In this document: positions 16,154 through 24,460 of the stretch, piece by piece
Layout: each line of letters begins with the position of its first letter
How positions within the stretch are numbered: position 1 is the first letter of the stretch
Assembly (NCBI GenBank): GCA_963623365.1
Contig: CAVFJY010000008.1
Span: forward strand, 1 to 55,950
Source of the DNA: UBA2834 sp963623365
Lineage (GTDB): Bacteria; Patescibacteriota; Saccharimonadia; Saccharimonadales; Saccharimonadaceae
Reading direction: 5' to 3'
Length of the DNA stretch: 55,950 nt
Notes under the pieces: model-generated
Told to the model about the DNA's origin: nothing
The model's database searches: none
The model's input: only the letters and a program-made list of their open reading frames with translations
Made by a program: the position numbers and the translations under genes

Positions 16154-17122
16154 TTATGGATGGAATAAATTTGCTGCCCCCTCAGCTTTCAAGGCATGGC
16201 AAATGCTCTGCAAGAACTCATATTCGAACATGCGCCCGCGGTGATGCACGCATTTTTCGCGCATCAGACTTGCGACTTGCGTCATGTCGTAACATTCCGC
16301 AAAACATAGCGTGTAGCGTTTCAGTAAATTCAGTCCTCGATCATAATTCGGCGGCGGTATTACGCCACATGCCAAAAACTCGCAGTCCGTCACACCCGCC
16401 CGCATCAGCGAAGTCGCAATCAGCGACATTGCCGGCGGTTCCGGCCGTTCCAGATTCAGATATTCCGCCTCGGTCCGAAAGACCGTCGCGCGCCTAGTCG
16501 CCGACGGTGCCACCCAAATCACGCTCGACTTCTTCGCGAATTCGACACATTGATTCAGATAATGCATACTGAAACTCTTGCGAATCTGTTCGATCACCTG
16601 CATATCCTCCGCACTCGTCAGCGCCTGCATTTTTACAAAGGTTGAGGGCGTAATAATCGGCACAAGATAAATACCGATACGCTCCAGCTTGTCGACCACG
16701 GGCATTAACGCTTCGAACCAGGGCAAATTAACGGGGAAGAGATTCGCGCGTGCGCCAGATTGCGCCAAACAAACATGCAAGAAGCGGATAATTTCACCCA
16801 GCGAAGGATGATTAAAACCAACCACTAAGCTCTGCGTGCGTTGCGGAATCGCGCCACGCATATCTGCCGGTGCCGCCCAGCTTAGCAAGCGCGCCAGTCG
16901 ATTGGCGACTAGTCGATCGTGCCGGATAGTTTTCTTATTCAGGCCACTCGTATACCAAACCAGGTTTACAATCATGCGGCAGGCCGCCCCCGGCCCTCTC
17001 ATTTCTGCGCGCAGCTGATGACAATTCGCGCTCTCTAGCAGTGAATACTTACACCCCCTCAAGTCGTCGATGATTTGCGCTGTCGAAAAATGACCAATTT
17101 CATCCAAAAGTAGCTTTTTCAT
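16154..17122 (-). CDS. Probable divergent PlsC-like acyltransferase
   Basis: 322 aa, no clear membrane span. The segment VVGFNHPSLGEIIRF (H105 to E110) looks like the glycerolipid acyltransferase NHxxxxD motif with glutamate in place of aspartate. About 100 residues later VIWVAPSATRRATVF takes the place of the FPEGTRS block. This spacing fits acyl-glycerophosphate or glycerophosphate acyltransferases, but overall similarity is weak, so the assignment is tentative. The ATG at 17122 has AAGGAGG. It is a single transcription unit between glgP and the tRNA gene. With the two CdsA genes it would form a phosphatidate route from imported fatty acids (inference). Confidence 0.5.
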   Translation of the reverse strand: MKKLLLDEIGHFSTAQIIDDLRGCKYSLLESANCHQLRAEMRGPGAACRMIVNLVWYTSGLNKKTIRHDRLVANRLARLLSWAAPADMRGAIPQRTQSLVVGFNHPSLGEIIRFLHVCLAQSGARANLFPVNLPWFEALMPVVDKLERIGIYLVPIITPSTFVKMQALTSAEDMQVIEQIRKSFSMHYLNQCVEFAKKSSVIWVAPSATRRATVFRTEAEYLNLERPEPPAMSLIATSLMRAGVTDCEFLACGVIPPPNYDRGLNLLKRYTLCFAECYDMTQVASLMREKCVHHRGRMFEYEFLQSICHALKAEGAANLFHP

Positions 17123-17180
17123 ATAGCCACCTCCTTTTTAAAGTGCGAGACCAAAACTCACCTACAGTATAACATATTTA

Positions 17181-17209
17181 TTGACTTTTTGCACTAGATG
17201 TGCTATAAT
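17181..17209 (+). promoter_or_regulatory. Sigma-70 extended -10 promoter for tRNA-Gln
   Basis: TTGACT (17181-17186), 17-nt spacer, TGC-TATAAT (-10 at 17204-17209). It is identical in its elements to the promoter at 1895. Confidence 0.9.
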
Positions 17210-17284
17210 TATATATGCAGCCGCTTCGCCGCGGTCTTTTCTTTTTTCATAAAAAGAGTTAGAATATACAAGACCGAATAGCAT

Positions 17285-17359
17285 TGGGGATTCGCCAAGC
17301 GGTAAGGCAGTGGGTTCTGGTCCCACCATTCGGGGGTTCGAATCCCTCATCCCCAGCCA
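17285..17359 (+). tRNA. tRNA-Gln (anticodon CTG)
   Basis: 75 nt with encoded CCA. The acceptor stem pairs TGGGGAT with ATCCCCA, followed by discriminator G and CCA. The anticodon stem TGGGT/TCCCA-type encloses the loop with CTG, reading CAG glutamine codons. The T loop GGTTCGAATCC is canonical. It has its own promoter at 17181 and a terminator at 17372. A minus-strand reading frame across it is an artefact. Confidence 0.95.
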
Positions 17360-17371
17360 AGTTTCGATTCT

Positions 17372-17400
17372 AAAAAACACCCCCGAGAGGGTGCTTTTTT
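17372..17400 (+). terminator. Rho-independent terminator after tRNA-Gln
   Basis: CACCC/GGGTG stem with T6; the preceding A6 makes it usable on the minus strand too, for the 17464-17994 gene. Confidence 0.85.
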
Positions 17401-17463
17401 GTTGTTATCTTGGCTGTTCCGTATACGATTTATTCCTGTGTGCCAATTCGCCACTTTATAACG

Positions 17464-17994
17464 CTAATCTGTCGTAATCGGACTAAATGAAATGTCTTTC
17501 ATGCTGCCATCACTCGGATCCAAGAGTAATGTCGCTTTAAACTTTACGTCCGAGACATCAGAAGCAAAAGTAAAGCTCAGTAAGTCCTTTTCGCTCGTCA
17601 TGGTCACGCTGTCAAGGTCATATTTCACGCTATTAAAACCGGTATCGACATAATATTTATCTAGGTACTTGATCACTTTCCAATCAACGTCAGCAACGTC
17701 ATCTGCCGATAGTCCGTATTTCGTCAGGAAATCAGTTTTTTCATTTTCGGCTAGCTCGACCTCCTCTCCGCCAGTATCGTCTTGTAGGGAATAGTCCTCT
17801 TCCGAATCGTCCGTAAGCTTATCTTCGGTACGTACAACCAGCATTACGACAAAAATCGAGATCGCAACAAGAACAATGATGCCTGAAATCGCGAAAAGTG
17901 CATATTTCATCCCAGATTTTTTCGGCTTTTCAGGATTCATGTCCGTAAGCTCATCTTGCCCCGAGATACTATTTAAATAATCCAGATTATTCAT
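17464..17994 (-). CDS. Membrane-anchored hypothetical protein (176 aa)
   Basis: Unrecognised. A cytoplasmic N-terminus of about 28 residues is followed by one strongly hydrophobic span (about 30-53), an acidic linker rich in D and E (about 56-85) and a small outer domain with alternating beta-like segments. The ATG at 17994 has AGGAG 5 nt upstream. The gene begins 11 nt after the stop of the VirB2/C39 fusion gene and is very likely co-transcribed with it, so it may act with that surface protein. No promoter lies between them. Confidence 0.78.
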   Translation of the reverse strand: MNNLDYLNSISGQDELTDMNPEKPKKSGMKYALFAISGIIVLVAISIFVVMLVVRTEDKLTDDSEEDYSLQDDTGGEEVELAENEKTDFLTKYGLSADDVADVDWKVIKYLDKYYVDTGFNSVKYDLDSVTMTSEKDLLSFTFASDVSDVKFKATLLLDPSDGSMKDISFSPITTD

Positions 17995-18005
17995 AAATCT
18001 CCTAT

Positions 18006-19241
18006 TTAATAAACCACCCAAAAATTCTTGCCGCCACAAACTGCATTACTTGGAGTGACTAGCTTTCCATTACTACTCTGTGCGGGATTCTCTACCTTAA
18101 TCTTGCTACCACTCATGCCAGAATACATAACATAATGTCCACCCTTCGAAAAAACAGTTGCACTACAAGAGCCCCGGTTTCCATTGCCGATAACTGCATT
18201 GCCCCGCCTAACGTATCCCTCCACCTCAGAGGATTTAATCTTTTTCATATTTATGCCGGCGACATCTTCTACATAATATCTAATAATTTTTTCGCCTAAA
18301 TTACTCCATTCGCCGTTCGTACTAAAAAGTCCAGCCCTGTTTTGAAAATTGTTAGTCTTCCTCTTCATATATGCCGCAAAGTCAGTCGGAGCATAGTTGC
18401 AATTTAGAGTTTTATTAATTGCATTCAGCGCCGCAATCATTGGGCAACCAGAGCACGAAACCATGTAGTTGCATCCACAGTTTCTTTTATTACAATTTCC
18501 GGCTTTCCATTGTAGGCTAGTATAGCTATATTGCTTATAATATTTCGTGCCCGATTTGCCACTAGGGCAACTGCCTTTCGTGCTAGGGAGCGGCGTCACG
18601 TCCGTAGAACCTGAGCTGGACGATGACGGGTTAGATGATGGCGACGAAGTCGTATCGTCAATCGACGGCGCTGTCGTTACCGAGGAGGTTGTGCTCGAGG
18701 CCGGCGCCTCAATCACCAAATCCGCACCCGCTACGCGCGTCGAAGATGAACTCACGAGCGTTGGCGCACTGCTCGCGATTCCACCGGGCAGCAACATGTT
18801 CCCGACGAGATCAATCATGCCAAAAGCCGCCAAGCCCACCACCACCTGCAACATTCGCTTCTTCGCCTTTGCCGTCTGTTCGGCATTCTCACGTGCCGTC
18901 AGCCACATTATTCCCGACCAAATAATGCCAATCGTCGCTAACACGGCAATCCCCCCCATCGCGATATTCATTGCTGTACGCACAATTCCCAGCGTACCGC
19001 CACAAAAACAGCCATTATCGTCCCCAAACAATATGACATCCGAACCGTCTTCGTCTTTCGTATAAGTATCATTACCTTCTTGATAAGTATTGGTACATTT
19101 ACACACCGTCGTACCTGTAGCCGCCGATGTTGGTAACGGATTAGAAATAATCATAAAGTTGGCCACAAAAAATACTGCTAAAATCAGCAGCATTTTTCCA
19201 AAACTCTTCGTTCGCGGCCCATGTTGCTCATGTTTTCTCAT
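18006..19241 (-). CDS. VirB2/TrbC-like pilin domain fused to a C39-like cysteine peptidase
   Basis: 411 aa exported protein. Residues about 15-40 form a signal-like segment ending SAATG. Residues about 85-150 contain two hydrophobic helices separated by a short basic loop (TARENAEQTAKAKKR), the VirB2/TrbC pilin layout common in CPR genomes. A serine- and threonine-rich linker (about 165-230) leads to a C-terminal domain with a papain-like C39 pattern: SGCPMIAALNAI supplies the candidate catalytic cysteine, GGHYVMYSGM the histidine and VENPA the usual DP position. About ten cysteines suggest disulfides outside the cell. The -10 TATGAT ends 6 nt before the ATG at 19241, predicting a leaderless mRNA; no ribosome site is seen. 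Confidence 0.75.
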   Translation of the reverse strand: MRKHEQHGPRTKSFGKMLLILAVFFVANFMIISNPLPTSAATGTTVCKCTNTYQEGNDTYTKDEDGSDVILFGDDNGCFCGGTLGIVRTAMNIAMGGIAVLATIGIIWSGIMWLTARENAEQTAKAKKRMLQVVVGLAAFGMIDLVGNMLLPGGIASSAPTLVSSSSTRVAGADLVIEAPASSTTSSVTTAPSIDDTTSSPSSNPSSSSSGSTDVTPLPSTKGSCPSGKSGTKYYKQYSYTSLQWKAGNCNKRNCGCNYMVSCSGCPMIAALNAINKTLNCNYAPTDFAAYMKRKTNNFQNRAGLFSTNGEWSNLGEKIIRYYVEDVAGINMKKIKSSEVEGYVRRGNAVIGNGNRGSCSATVFSKGGHYVMYSGMSGSKIKVENPAQSSNGKLVTPSNAVCGGKNFWVVY

Positions 19242-19276
19242 AAAGATATCATAACAAATCCTGAAATATTTCGCGA

Positions 19277-19289
19277 TATAATATAGTCC
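19277..19289 (+). promoter_or_regulatory. -10 element of a leaderless ABC-F gene
   Basis: TATAAT (19277-19282) lies 7 nt before the ATG at 19290 and no Shine-Dalgarno is present. No convincing -35 is seen. The divergent gene starts 48 bp away. Confidence 0.6.
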
Positions 19290-20933
19290 ATGAAAGCCCA
19301 ACACCTCAGCCTCTCTTTTGGCAGCGAAAAAATTTACGACGATTGTAGCTTTCATTTTGAGACTAGCGACAAGGTCGGCATTGTTGGCGTAAATGGCGCC
19401 GGCAAGTCGACGCTATTTCGGGTTATCCTTGGTCAACAAGCATTAGATGACGGCAAGCTGGACTTGCCTAGTCTCCGTCTTGGCTATCTTCCGCAAGAAA
19501 TCAGAATCGACCCCGCACATAATGATATAACCGTTTGGCAGTACATCGCCGCTGCACGCCCGGTCGACCAGCTCCAGGACCAGCTCAATGCCGAATACGA
19601 AAAACTCGCTAAATATCCCGATAGCCAAGCCATTACCGAGCGCATCGTTAAACTCCAAGACCTAATTGATTCATATGATATCGCCAACTTCGACTACGAA
19701 CTGCTTAAAATTATCGAAAAGATGGGTTTGCAGGACCTGATGGATGCGCCTATGTGCCAACTCTCGGGCGGCCAAAAGTCTAAAGTTGCTTTTGCGCGCG
19801 TACTCTTCGAGAACGCCGGCCTGCTTCTGCTAGACGAACCAACTAACCATCTTGATGTCGACACCAAGTCCTTCGTCGCTAATTACCTACGCAATTATCG
19901 CGGCATGGTACTCGTTATCAGTCACGATGCTGATTTTCTCGATACCGTAACTAATAAAACTCTTTTTCTCAACAAAAGCACCCATAAAACTAGCGTCTAT
20001 CGCGGCAATTATACTTATTTCCGTCGCCAATATGCCGAAGAGAAGGCTGAGCAGGACCGGCGCATTTCGCAACAAGAGCGCGAGATAAAACGCATTCAAG
20101 AATTTGTCGAGCGCGCTCGCAATGCCAAACGTAGCAATACTGCCCTCATCAAACAAGGTCATGTGCGTGAAAAAATGCTCGACCGCAAATATGCCGAACT
20201 CGAAGTCCGCGAACAGAGCTATCAAAAAGTCGCCCTACAGATTGTGCCTAGCAAGCAGTCCGGCAAAGTTCCGCTCGAAATTCAGAATCTCAGCTTTCAT
20301 TATCCCAACTGCGCGCCACTTTACGACAAACTTTCCTTTAGCCTCACGCGCGGGGAAAAATTCCTCATTGTGGGGGAAAACGGCATCGGCAAATCAACTC
20401 TGCTCAAATTAATCATGGGCGAACTCACGCCCGATTCCGGCACAATTATTCCTAGTCAAAACACCACCATTGCCTACTACGCGCAGGAATTAGAAATTCT
20501 CGATGAGCGCGAAACCATTCTCGATAATGTTAAATCCTACGATTATACCGATACCGAAATGCGCAGCCTGCTTAGTAACTTTCTCTTTCAGGGCGACGAT
20601 GTTTATAAAAAAATCTCGGTCTTAAGTCCCGGCGAGAAAGCGCGCGTTGCGTTATGCAAAATTCTCACCAAGCGCAGCAATGTCATTATTCTCGACGAGC
20701 CAACTAACCATTTTGACCCCGAAACACAGAAAATTATTGGCGAAAATTTCCGCGACTACACGGGCACCCTAATCATGGTTAGCCACAATCCCAGCTTTGT
20801 TGAGCAGGTCGGCATCACGCGCATGTTAATTTTACCTAGCCACGAACCCAACCAACCCGCGCTTGGCCTAATCAAGAACTATTCGCGCGAGCTATTGGAA
20901 TATTATTATTATCTCAACTCCGACCTAATCTAG
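19290..20933 (+). CDS. ABC-F family ATPase
   Basis: 547 aa with two nucleotide-binding domains and no membrane span, the layout of ABC-F ribosome-associated translation factors (EttA, Uup, YbiT and resistance types). First domain: Walker A GVNGAGKST near 33-41, signature LSGGQKSKVAFAR near 159, Walker B LLLLDEPTNHLD. Second domain: GENGIGKST near 360, LSPGEKARVAL near 450, VIILDEPTNHFD. The interdomain linker (about 240-315) is long and rich in charged residues, as expected for the P-site-contacting helices. The subfamily cannot be fixed by eye. It converges with the arylsulfotransferase gene, with only 6 bp between stops and no terminator. Confidence 0.93.
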   Translation: MKAQHLSLSFGSEKIYDDCSFHFETSDKVGIVGVNGAGKSTLFRVILGQQALDDGKLDLPSLRLGYLPQEIRIDPAHNDITVWQYIAAARPVDQLQDQLNAEYEKLAKYPDSQAITERIVKLQDLIDSYDIANFDYELLKIIEKMGLQDLMDAPMCQLSGGQKSKVAFARVLFENAGLLLLDEPTNHLDVDTKSFVANYLRNYRGMVLVISHDADFLDTVTNKTLFLNKSTHKTSVYRGNYTYFRRQYAEEKAEQDRRISQQEREIKRIQEFVERARNAKRSNTALIKQGHVREKMLDRKYAELEVREQSYQKVALQIVPSKQSGKVPLEIQNLSFHYPNCAPLYDKLSFSLTRGEKFLIVGENGIGKSTLLKLIMGELTPDSGTIIPSQNTTIAYYAQELEILDERETILDNVKSYDYTDTEMRSLLSNFLFQGDDVYKKISVLSPGEKARVALCKILTKRSNVIILDEPTNHFDPETQKIIGENFRDYTGTLIMVSHNPSFVEQVGITRMLILPSHEPNQPALGLIKNYSRELLEYYYYLNSDLI

Positions 20934-20939
20934 CTCAAA

Positions 20940-22907
20940 TCAAAAGGCGACCTGCTGGCCAAGATTATAAATTTGGTTATATATTTCAAGATACAAATCA
21001 TATTTACCACTCAAACCCTCGCCATTCACATAGCGCGTTACCGTCAATTCTTCCTCGTCCGCATTTGCCTCTTCTTCAAATACCGATACACATAGCGCCG
21101 CATGCGCTTTATCTGTAATCCGCAGTTTATAATAACGTTGCTCTAAGCCCTGGACAAGTACTAATCGCACATTACTATTGCGTTTAAATGTGCCCGTAAA
21201 AACAATTCGATCCTCTTGTTTTACGAGCGTAATCGTGTGCGACTTATATTTATCATCCAATGCCACCGCCGCACCCATCAAGCCATATTTTATTTCCGCA
21301 ACTTCCGTCTTGCCTAGCGAACCCACTCGCATCGCCTCACCAAAAGTCAAACCGTCGCTATCGGCACTCGTATATGCGGTCATTTTTTCAACGCGATAAG
21401 TATTGGTCGGCAAGGTCAACTCAAAAATCACCTCATCGTTCAGTAGTTCCACCGTATCCGACAACAATTCATCATATTCAACCGTGCCAGCCGGTTGATT
21501 CAAGGCCATGCCATCTTTTTTCACGATTCCACCCGAATGCACAATATAGTGACCAGATTCTAGATAATCCACGTCTGAAATATATGGCGAATAGAAGTCC
21601 GACCCACGGGCTTTGCCATATTCCCATAGCTGCTCAACTGTCATTTCGTATTCATCGACCTTATATATCACGCCCCGCGAATAGCTTTCGCTCGCCGGCA
21701 CATATTCATCCACTATCTTTGATTTGTTATTACCATTATCGAACAGGAAGATATTGCCGTCTGGCGTCTTCATCACAGCGTGCTGGCTCCATTGATATTC
21801 AAAATTGTCGCCCATAGGCTGCAAGAAATAATGTTGATATTCCTCAGGCCAGCCCGTTGCATCGCCTAAAATCCATTTCAGCTCGCCCGAGTCATAATCT
21901 AGCGCCACAATCGCATCAACATGTCGTCCCGACAGCAGAATCTCATTCGTCTCCGCGTCGTACCATACCGCATTATTATGGAACCAATCGTCGCTCGACC
22001 AGTTTTCGTTGCCAGTATTCTGCGTTGGCAAAACATCTTTCAAATCATATTTTTTTACAATTTCGCCCGTAAATCGATCCAGCTCAACCACATAATCTTC
22101 CACCGTGTCATTTACGCCATCAAAATTGTCGCTCGCAATCAAAAAATTGCCATTTTCCATTTCATAAAAATCGTGATGATAACCACCGGGCAGGGAATAT
22201 TCCGCATGAATTTTGCCCAACAAATCAATTTCATATAGGCCCGTCAAATAATAAGGCGTATTAAGCAGGCGGTCCGACGATACTAGCATATGCCCATTCT
22301 GCAGACGCGCATTATCCCAAATCGCTGTCCTTGTTAAATACCAACGCACTTCACCATTAATATCATATGCGCAGCTATAGCCCGTGCTAGAAGGCGTAAA
22401 GAAATACAGCTGATTATCTAGATGTTCACGCTTGGCTGTTTGGATTGTCGCCACCGGAAAATCTTCCGGCAAGGCCGCAGTCTGAATCTTTAACTCCTTC
22501 ACGACATCGCCAAAGGACACAATTACCGTATTTTCTTCGCCTGCATATAGACCATAAATCGGCAGATAATGCTTTTTACTCAGCTTAAAACTAAATTCTA
22601 GCGTGGTTTTTTCATCATGTCCGACAATTTTAATGCTCGGTCGCACCAATTCGTCCGTCTCAAAGGCAATTACCGCCGTTAGCGGGGAAGACTCATATGG
22701 ATCTAAGATAACATTCGGATTATCAATCGTATAATCATCGGCGATAATCTTTTTCTCTAGCGTAATCTGTCTTGTCGCTGCACTCGCTGTCGTCGCCAAT
22801 AATTCTCGCGGATAAATAATGCCCGTAATGCTGGCGAAAATAATCAAAATCGCCACAATTGGCAAAAAAATCATCCAGAATTTATCTAGACCCGTTCTTT
22901 TTTTCAT
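20940..22907 (-). CDS. Membrane-anchored arylsulfate sulfotransferase (ASST)-like protein
   Basis: 655 aa. One N-terminal span (about residues 10-32) anchors a large outer domain. An N-terminal beta domain (about 45-150) precedes a six-bladed propeller region with the ASST-type histidine blocks HHDFYEMENGNFLI, HNNAVWYDAETNEILLSGRH and QWSQHAVMKTPDGNIFLFDNG; in E. coli AssT the histidine in a TQH/SQH block is the sulfated catalytic residue. ASST moves sulfate between phenolic compounds without PAPS. The ATG at 22907 has GGAGGTGAT. Its -10 overlaps that of the divergent gene at 22943. A C-terminal all-beta part (about 500-655) has no clear match. The substrate is unknown. Confidence 0.85.
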   Translation of the reverse strand: MKKRTGLDKFWMIFLPIVAILIIFASITGIIYPRELLATTASAATRQITLEKKIIADDYTIDNPNVILDPYESSPLTAVIAFETDELVRPSIKIVGHDEKTTLEFSFKLSKKHYLPIYGLYAGEENTVIVSFGDVVKELKIQTAALPEDFPVATIQTAKREHLDNQLYFFTPSSTGYSCAYDINGEVRWYLTRTAIWDNARLQNGHMLVSSDRLLNTPYYLTGLYEIDLLGKIHAEYSLPGGYHHDFYEMENGNFLIASDNFDGVNDTVEDYVVELDRFTGEIVKKYDLKDVLPTQNTGNENWSSDDWFHNNAVWYDAETNEILLSGRHVDAIVALDYDSGELKWILGDATGWPEEYQHYFLQPMGDNFEYQWSQHAVMKTPDGNIFLFDNGNNKSKIVDEYVPASESYSRGVIYKVDEYEMTVEQLWEYGKARGSDFYSPYISDVDYLESGHYIVHSGGIVKKDGMALNQPAGTVEYDELLSDTVELLNDEVIFELTLPTNTYRVEKMTAYTSADSDGLTFGEAMRVGSLGKTEVAEIKYGLMGAAVALDDKYKSHTITLVKQEDRIVFTGTFKRNSNVRLVLVQGLEQRYYKLRITDKAHAALCVSVFEEEANADEEELTVTRYVNGEGLSGKYDLYLEIYNQIYNLGQQVAF

Positions 22908-22926
22908 ATCACCTCCAATCAATCTC

Positions 22927-22936
22927 ATTATATAAT
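22927..22936. promoter_or_regulatory. Overlapping divergent -10 elements
   Basis: Plus-strand TATAAT at 22931-22936 and minus-strand TATAAT at 22927-22932 share two base pairs, so only one polymerase can open the site at a time. Confidence 0.7.
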
Positions 22937-22942
22937 AAAAAA

Positions 22943-23569
22943 ATGAAACGACTGCACGAACACCTGAATATCAGCAAAAATATCCAAATCGCCCTAATTC
23001 TTAACCTCGCTATTCTCGTTTGCGAGATTATCGGCATTATTATTCGTTTTCACACTCAGGGCAGTCTTGGTATTGAATATTACACCATGGACAGCAATCT
23101 GCTCGCACTTGTCGCCGCTCTTGCTTTTATTATCTGCATTTTCACGCATAAAAATCTCCCGAAATGGCTCAGCATTCTGCGTTATACCGCCACGACTATG
23201 TTAGCCGTGACTTTCTTTGTCGTTATTTTTATTCTTGCACCTATGCTCGAACACGGCTACGTTATTCTGCTTTTCACCGACCAAATGCTTTTTAATCATC
23301 TCATTTGCCCCACGCTCTCTTTTATTTCTTTTATTCTCTTCGAAAAGCATCCGCTCAAACTTCGCGATATTAATTGGCCAGTTGGCGTCACGATTCTTTA
23401 TGCCATTATCTTGGTAGCCCTTAATCTCTGTCATGTCGTTGACGGACCCTATCCATTTCTACAAGTCTACGACCACAGTATTTTTATTACGCTCGGCTGG
23501 ACCGTCTTAATTCTGGGTGGCACCGCCGGCATTAGCTATAGCCTCTTACGCTTGCGCAAACAAAAATAA
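22943..23569 (+). CDS. Six-span membrane protein, Pr6Pr-like
   Basis: 208 aa with six predicted spans. The first two helices carry the pattern IEYYTMDSNLLALVAAL, and later YPFLQVYD sits before the last span; from memory these are features of the Pr6Pr/AIG1-like integral membrane family, whose role is unknown in bacteria. The ATG at 22943 follows TATAAT by 6 nt without a ribosome site, predicting a leaderless mRNA. An upstream in-frame reading lies inside the promoter and the arylsulfotransferase gene and is rejected. It is divergent from the arylsulfotransferase gene and likely co-regulated through the shared promoter. Confidence 0.75.
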   Translation: MKRLHEHLNISKNIQIALILNLAILVCEIIGIIIRFHTQGSLGIEYYTMDSNLLALVAALAFIICIFTHKNLPKWLSILRYTATTMLAVTFFVVIFILAPMLEHGYVILLFTDQMLFNHLICPTLSFISFILFEKHPLKLRDINWPVGVTILYAIILVALNLCHVVDGPYPFLQVYDHSIFITLGWTVLILGGTAGISYSLLRLRKQK

Positions 23570-23646
23570 AATTATAAAATATAGCAACTCTCATTTCTCT
23601 TGAGAGCTAACACTTGCTGTTTGTTCTTTAAGAAAGGAGTGATCGT

Positions 23647-24306
23647 ATGTATCAATACGCTTACACTGCGCAAGATCTGCGTAATGAGCTCGAAGTTTAT
23701 TTTAGTGAACATCGTCTAACTCAGGCGCAAGCCGCGCTTGAATATGCTTGGCAAAAACATGCTGGTGCAACTCGAATCAATGGTCAACCATTTATTGTGC
23801 ATCCTCTGTATGTTGCCAAATATAGCATTCTGATTGGCGCTAATTCCGAAGACCAAATTTGTACCGCTCTCTTGCACGACGTCTGCGAGGATTGCAATAT
23901 TGCGCCTATCACCTTGCCCTTTAGGTCAAGCATTCAGCGCAGCGTTGCTCATCTCACTTTCCGTTACGATTTTAAACCCGAAGACGATGCCAGTATGCGC
24001 CATTTCAAGAAGTTTTTAATCAAACGCGAAACTTATGCTCACCTCATCGACGATCCTAATGCGCTAATTTGCAAGACCATTGACCGTTTTCACAATCTCT
24101 CTACTGCCGAAGAGCTAAGCGAGCAAAATATTATTAAAAATATTCATGAAACCGACCGTTGGCTATTGCCAGTAGTTGAGCGCGCGCTTACGCTCGAGGC
24201 TTACCAGCCTCATTACCATCAACTTTCGCTCATGTCGATTAATTTACGTTCACTCAACAATTGCCTAGCGCTACTACATCATGTTCAACTTGATTTTCGC
24301 GCTTAG
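23647..24306 (+). CDS. HD-domain protein resembling small alarmone hydrolases
   Basis: 219 aa, soluble. It has the metal-binding HD arrangement of the RelA/SpoT hydrolase domain: PFIVHPLYVA (first His), TALLHDVCED (HD and following ED) and KTIDRFHNL (final Asp). No synthetase, TGS or ACT domain is present, so it resembles the single-domain Mesh1-type ppGpp or related nucleotide hydrolases. The ATG at 23647 has AAGGAGTGAT. It is a single gene with a terminator immediately after, just upstream of rpsL-rpsG. The substrate cannot be set from sequence alone. Confidence 0.8.
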   Translation: MYQYAYTAQDLRNELEVYFSEHRLTQAQAALEYAWQKHAGATRINGQPFIVHPLYVAKYSILIGANSEDQICTALLHDVCEDCNIAPITLPFRSSIQRSVAHLTFRYDFKPEDDASMRHFKKFLIKRETYAHLIDDPNALICKTIDRFHNLSTAEELSEQNIIKNIHETDRWLLPVVERALTLEAYQPHYHQLSLMSINLRSLNNCLALLHHVQLDFRA

Positions 24307-24311
24307 CGACT

Positions 24312-24338
24312 GCCCCATTCATGAGAATGGGGCTTTTT
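24312..24338 (+). terminator. Rho-independent terminator
   Basis: GCCCCATTC-ATGA-GAATGGGGC perfect 9-bp stem followed by T5. Confidence 0.93.
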
Positions 24339-24343
24339 CTAGC

Positions 24344-24372
24344 TTGAATTTTTAGCAAGAAGGTGCTAGAAT
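24344..24372 (+). promoter_or_regulatory. Promoter of the rpsL-rpsG operon
   Basis: TTGAAT (24344-24349), 17-nt spacer, TGC-TAGAAT (24367-24372). Confidence 0.75.
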
Positions 24373-24389
24373 CCTTGCAAGAGTTTCGT

Positions 24390-24423
24390 GAGCTCTCTTT
24401 GTTAATGCTGGACAACTGAGCTC
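24390..24423 (+). promoter_or_regulatory. Hairpin in the rpsL leader
   Basis: In the roughly 80-nt leader GAGCTC (24390-24395) pairs with GAGCTC (24418-24423) and the inner TTGT (24399-24402) with ACAA (24412-24415). A possible autoregulatory site for S12 or S7; not a terminator. Confidence 0.45.
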
Positions 24424-24460
24424 TATTACAGCAATAAATTAATAAGAAAAAGGATTTTTT

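Noticed and set aside
17162..17380. Minus-strand reading frame of 72 codons across the tRNA region
   Set aside because: It is the antisense of tRNA-Gln; its GMRDSNP-type sequence is a well-known annotation artefact of tRNA genes.
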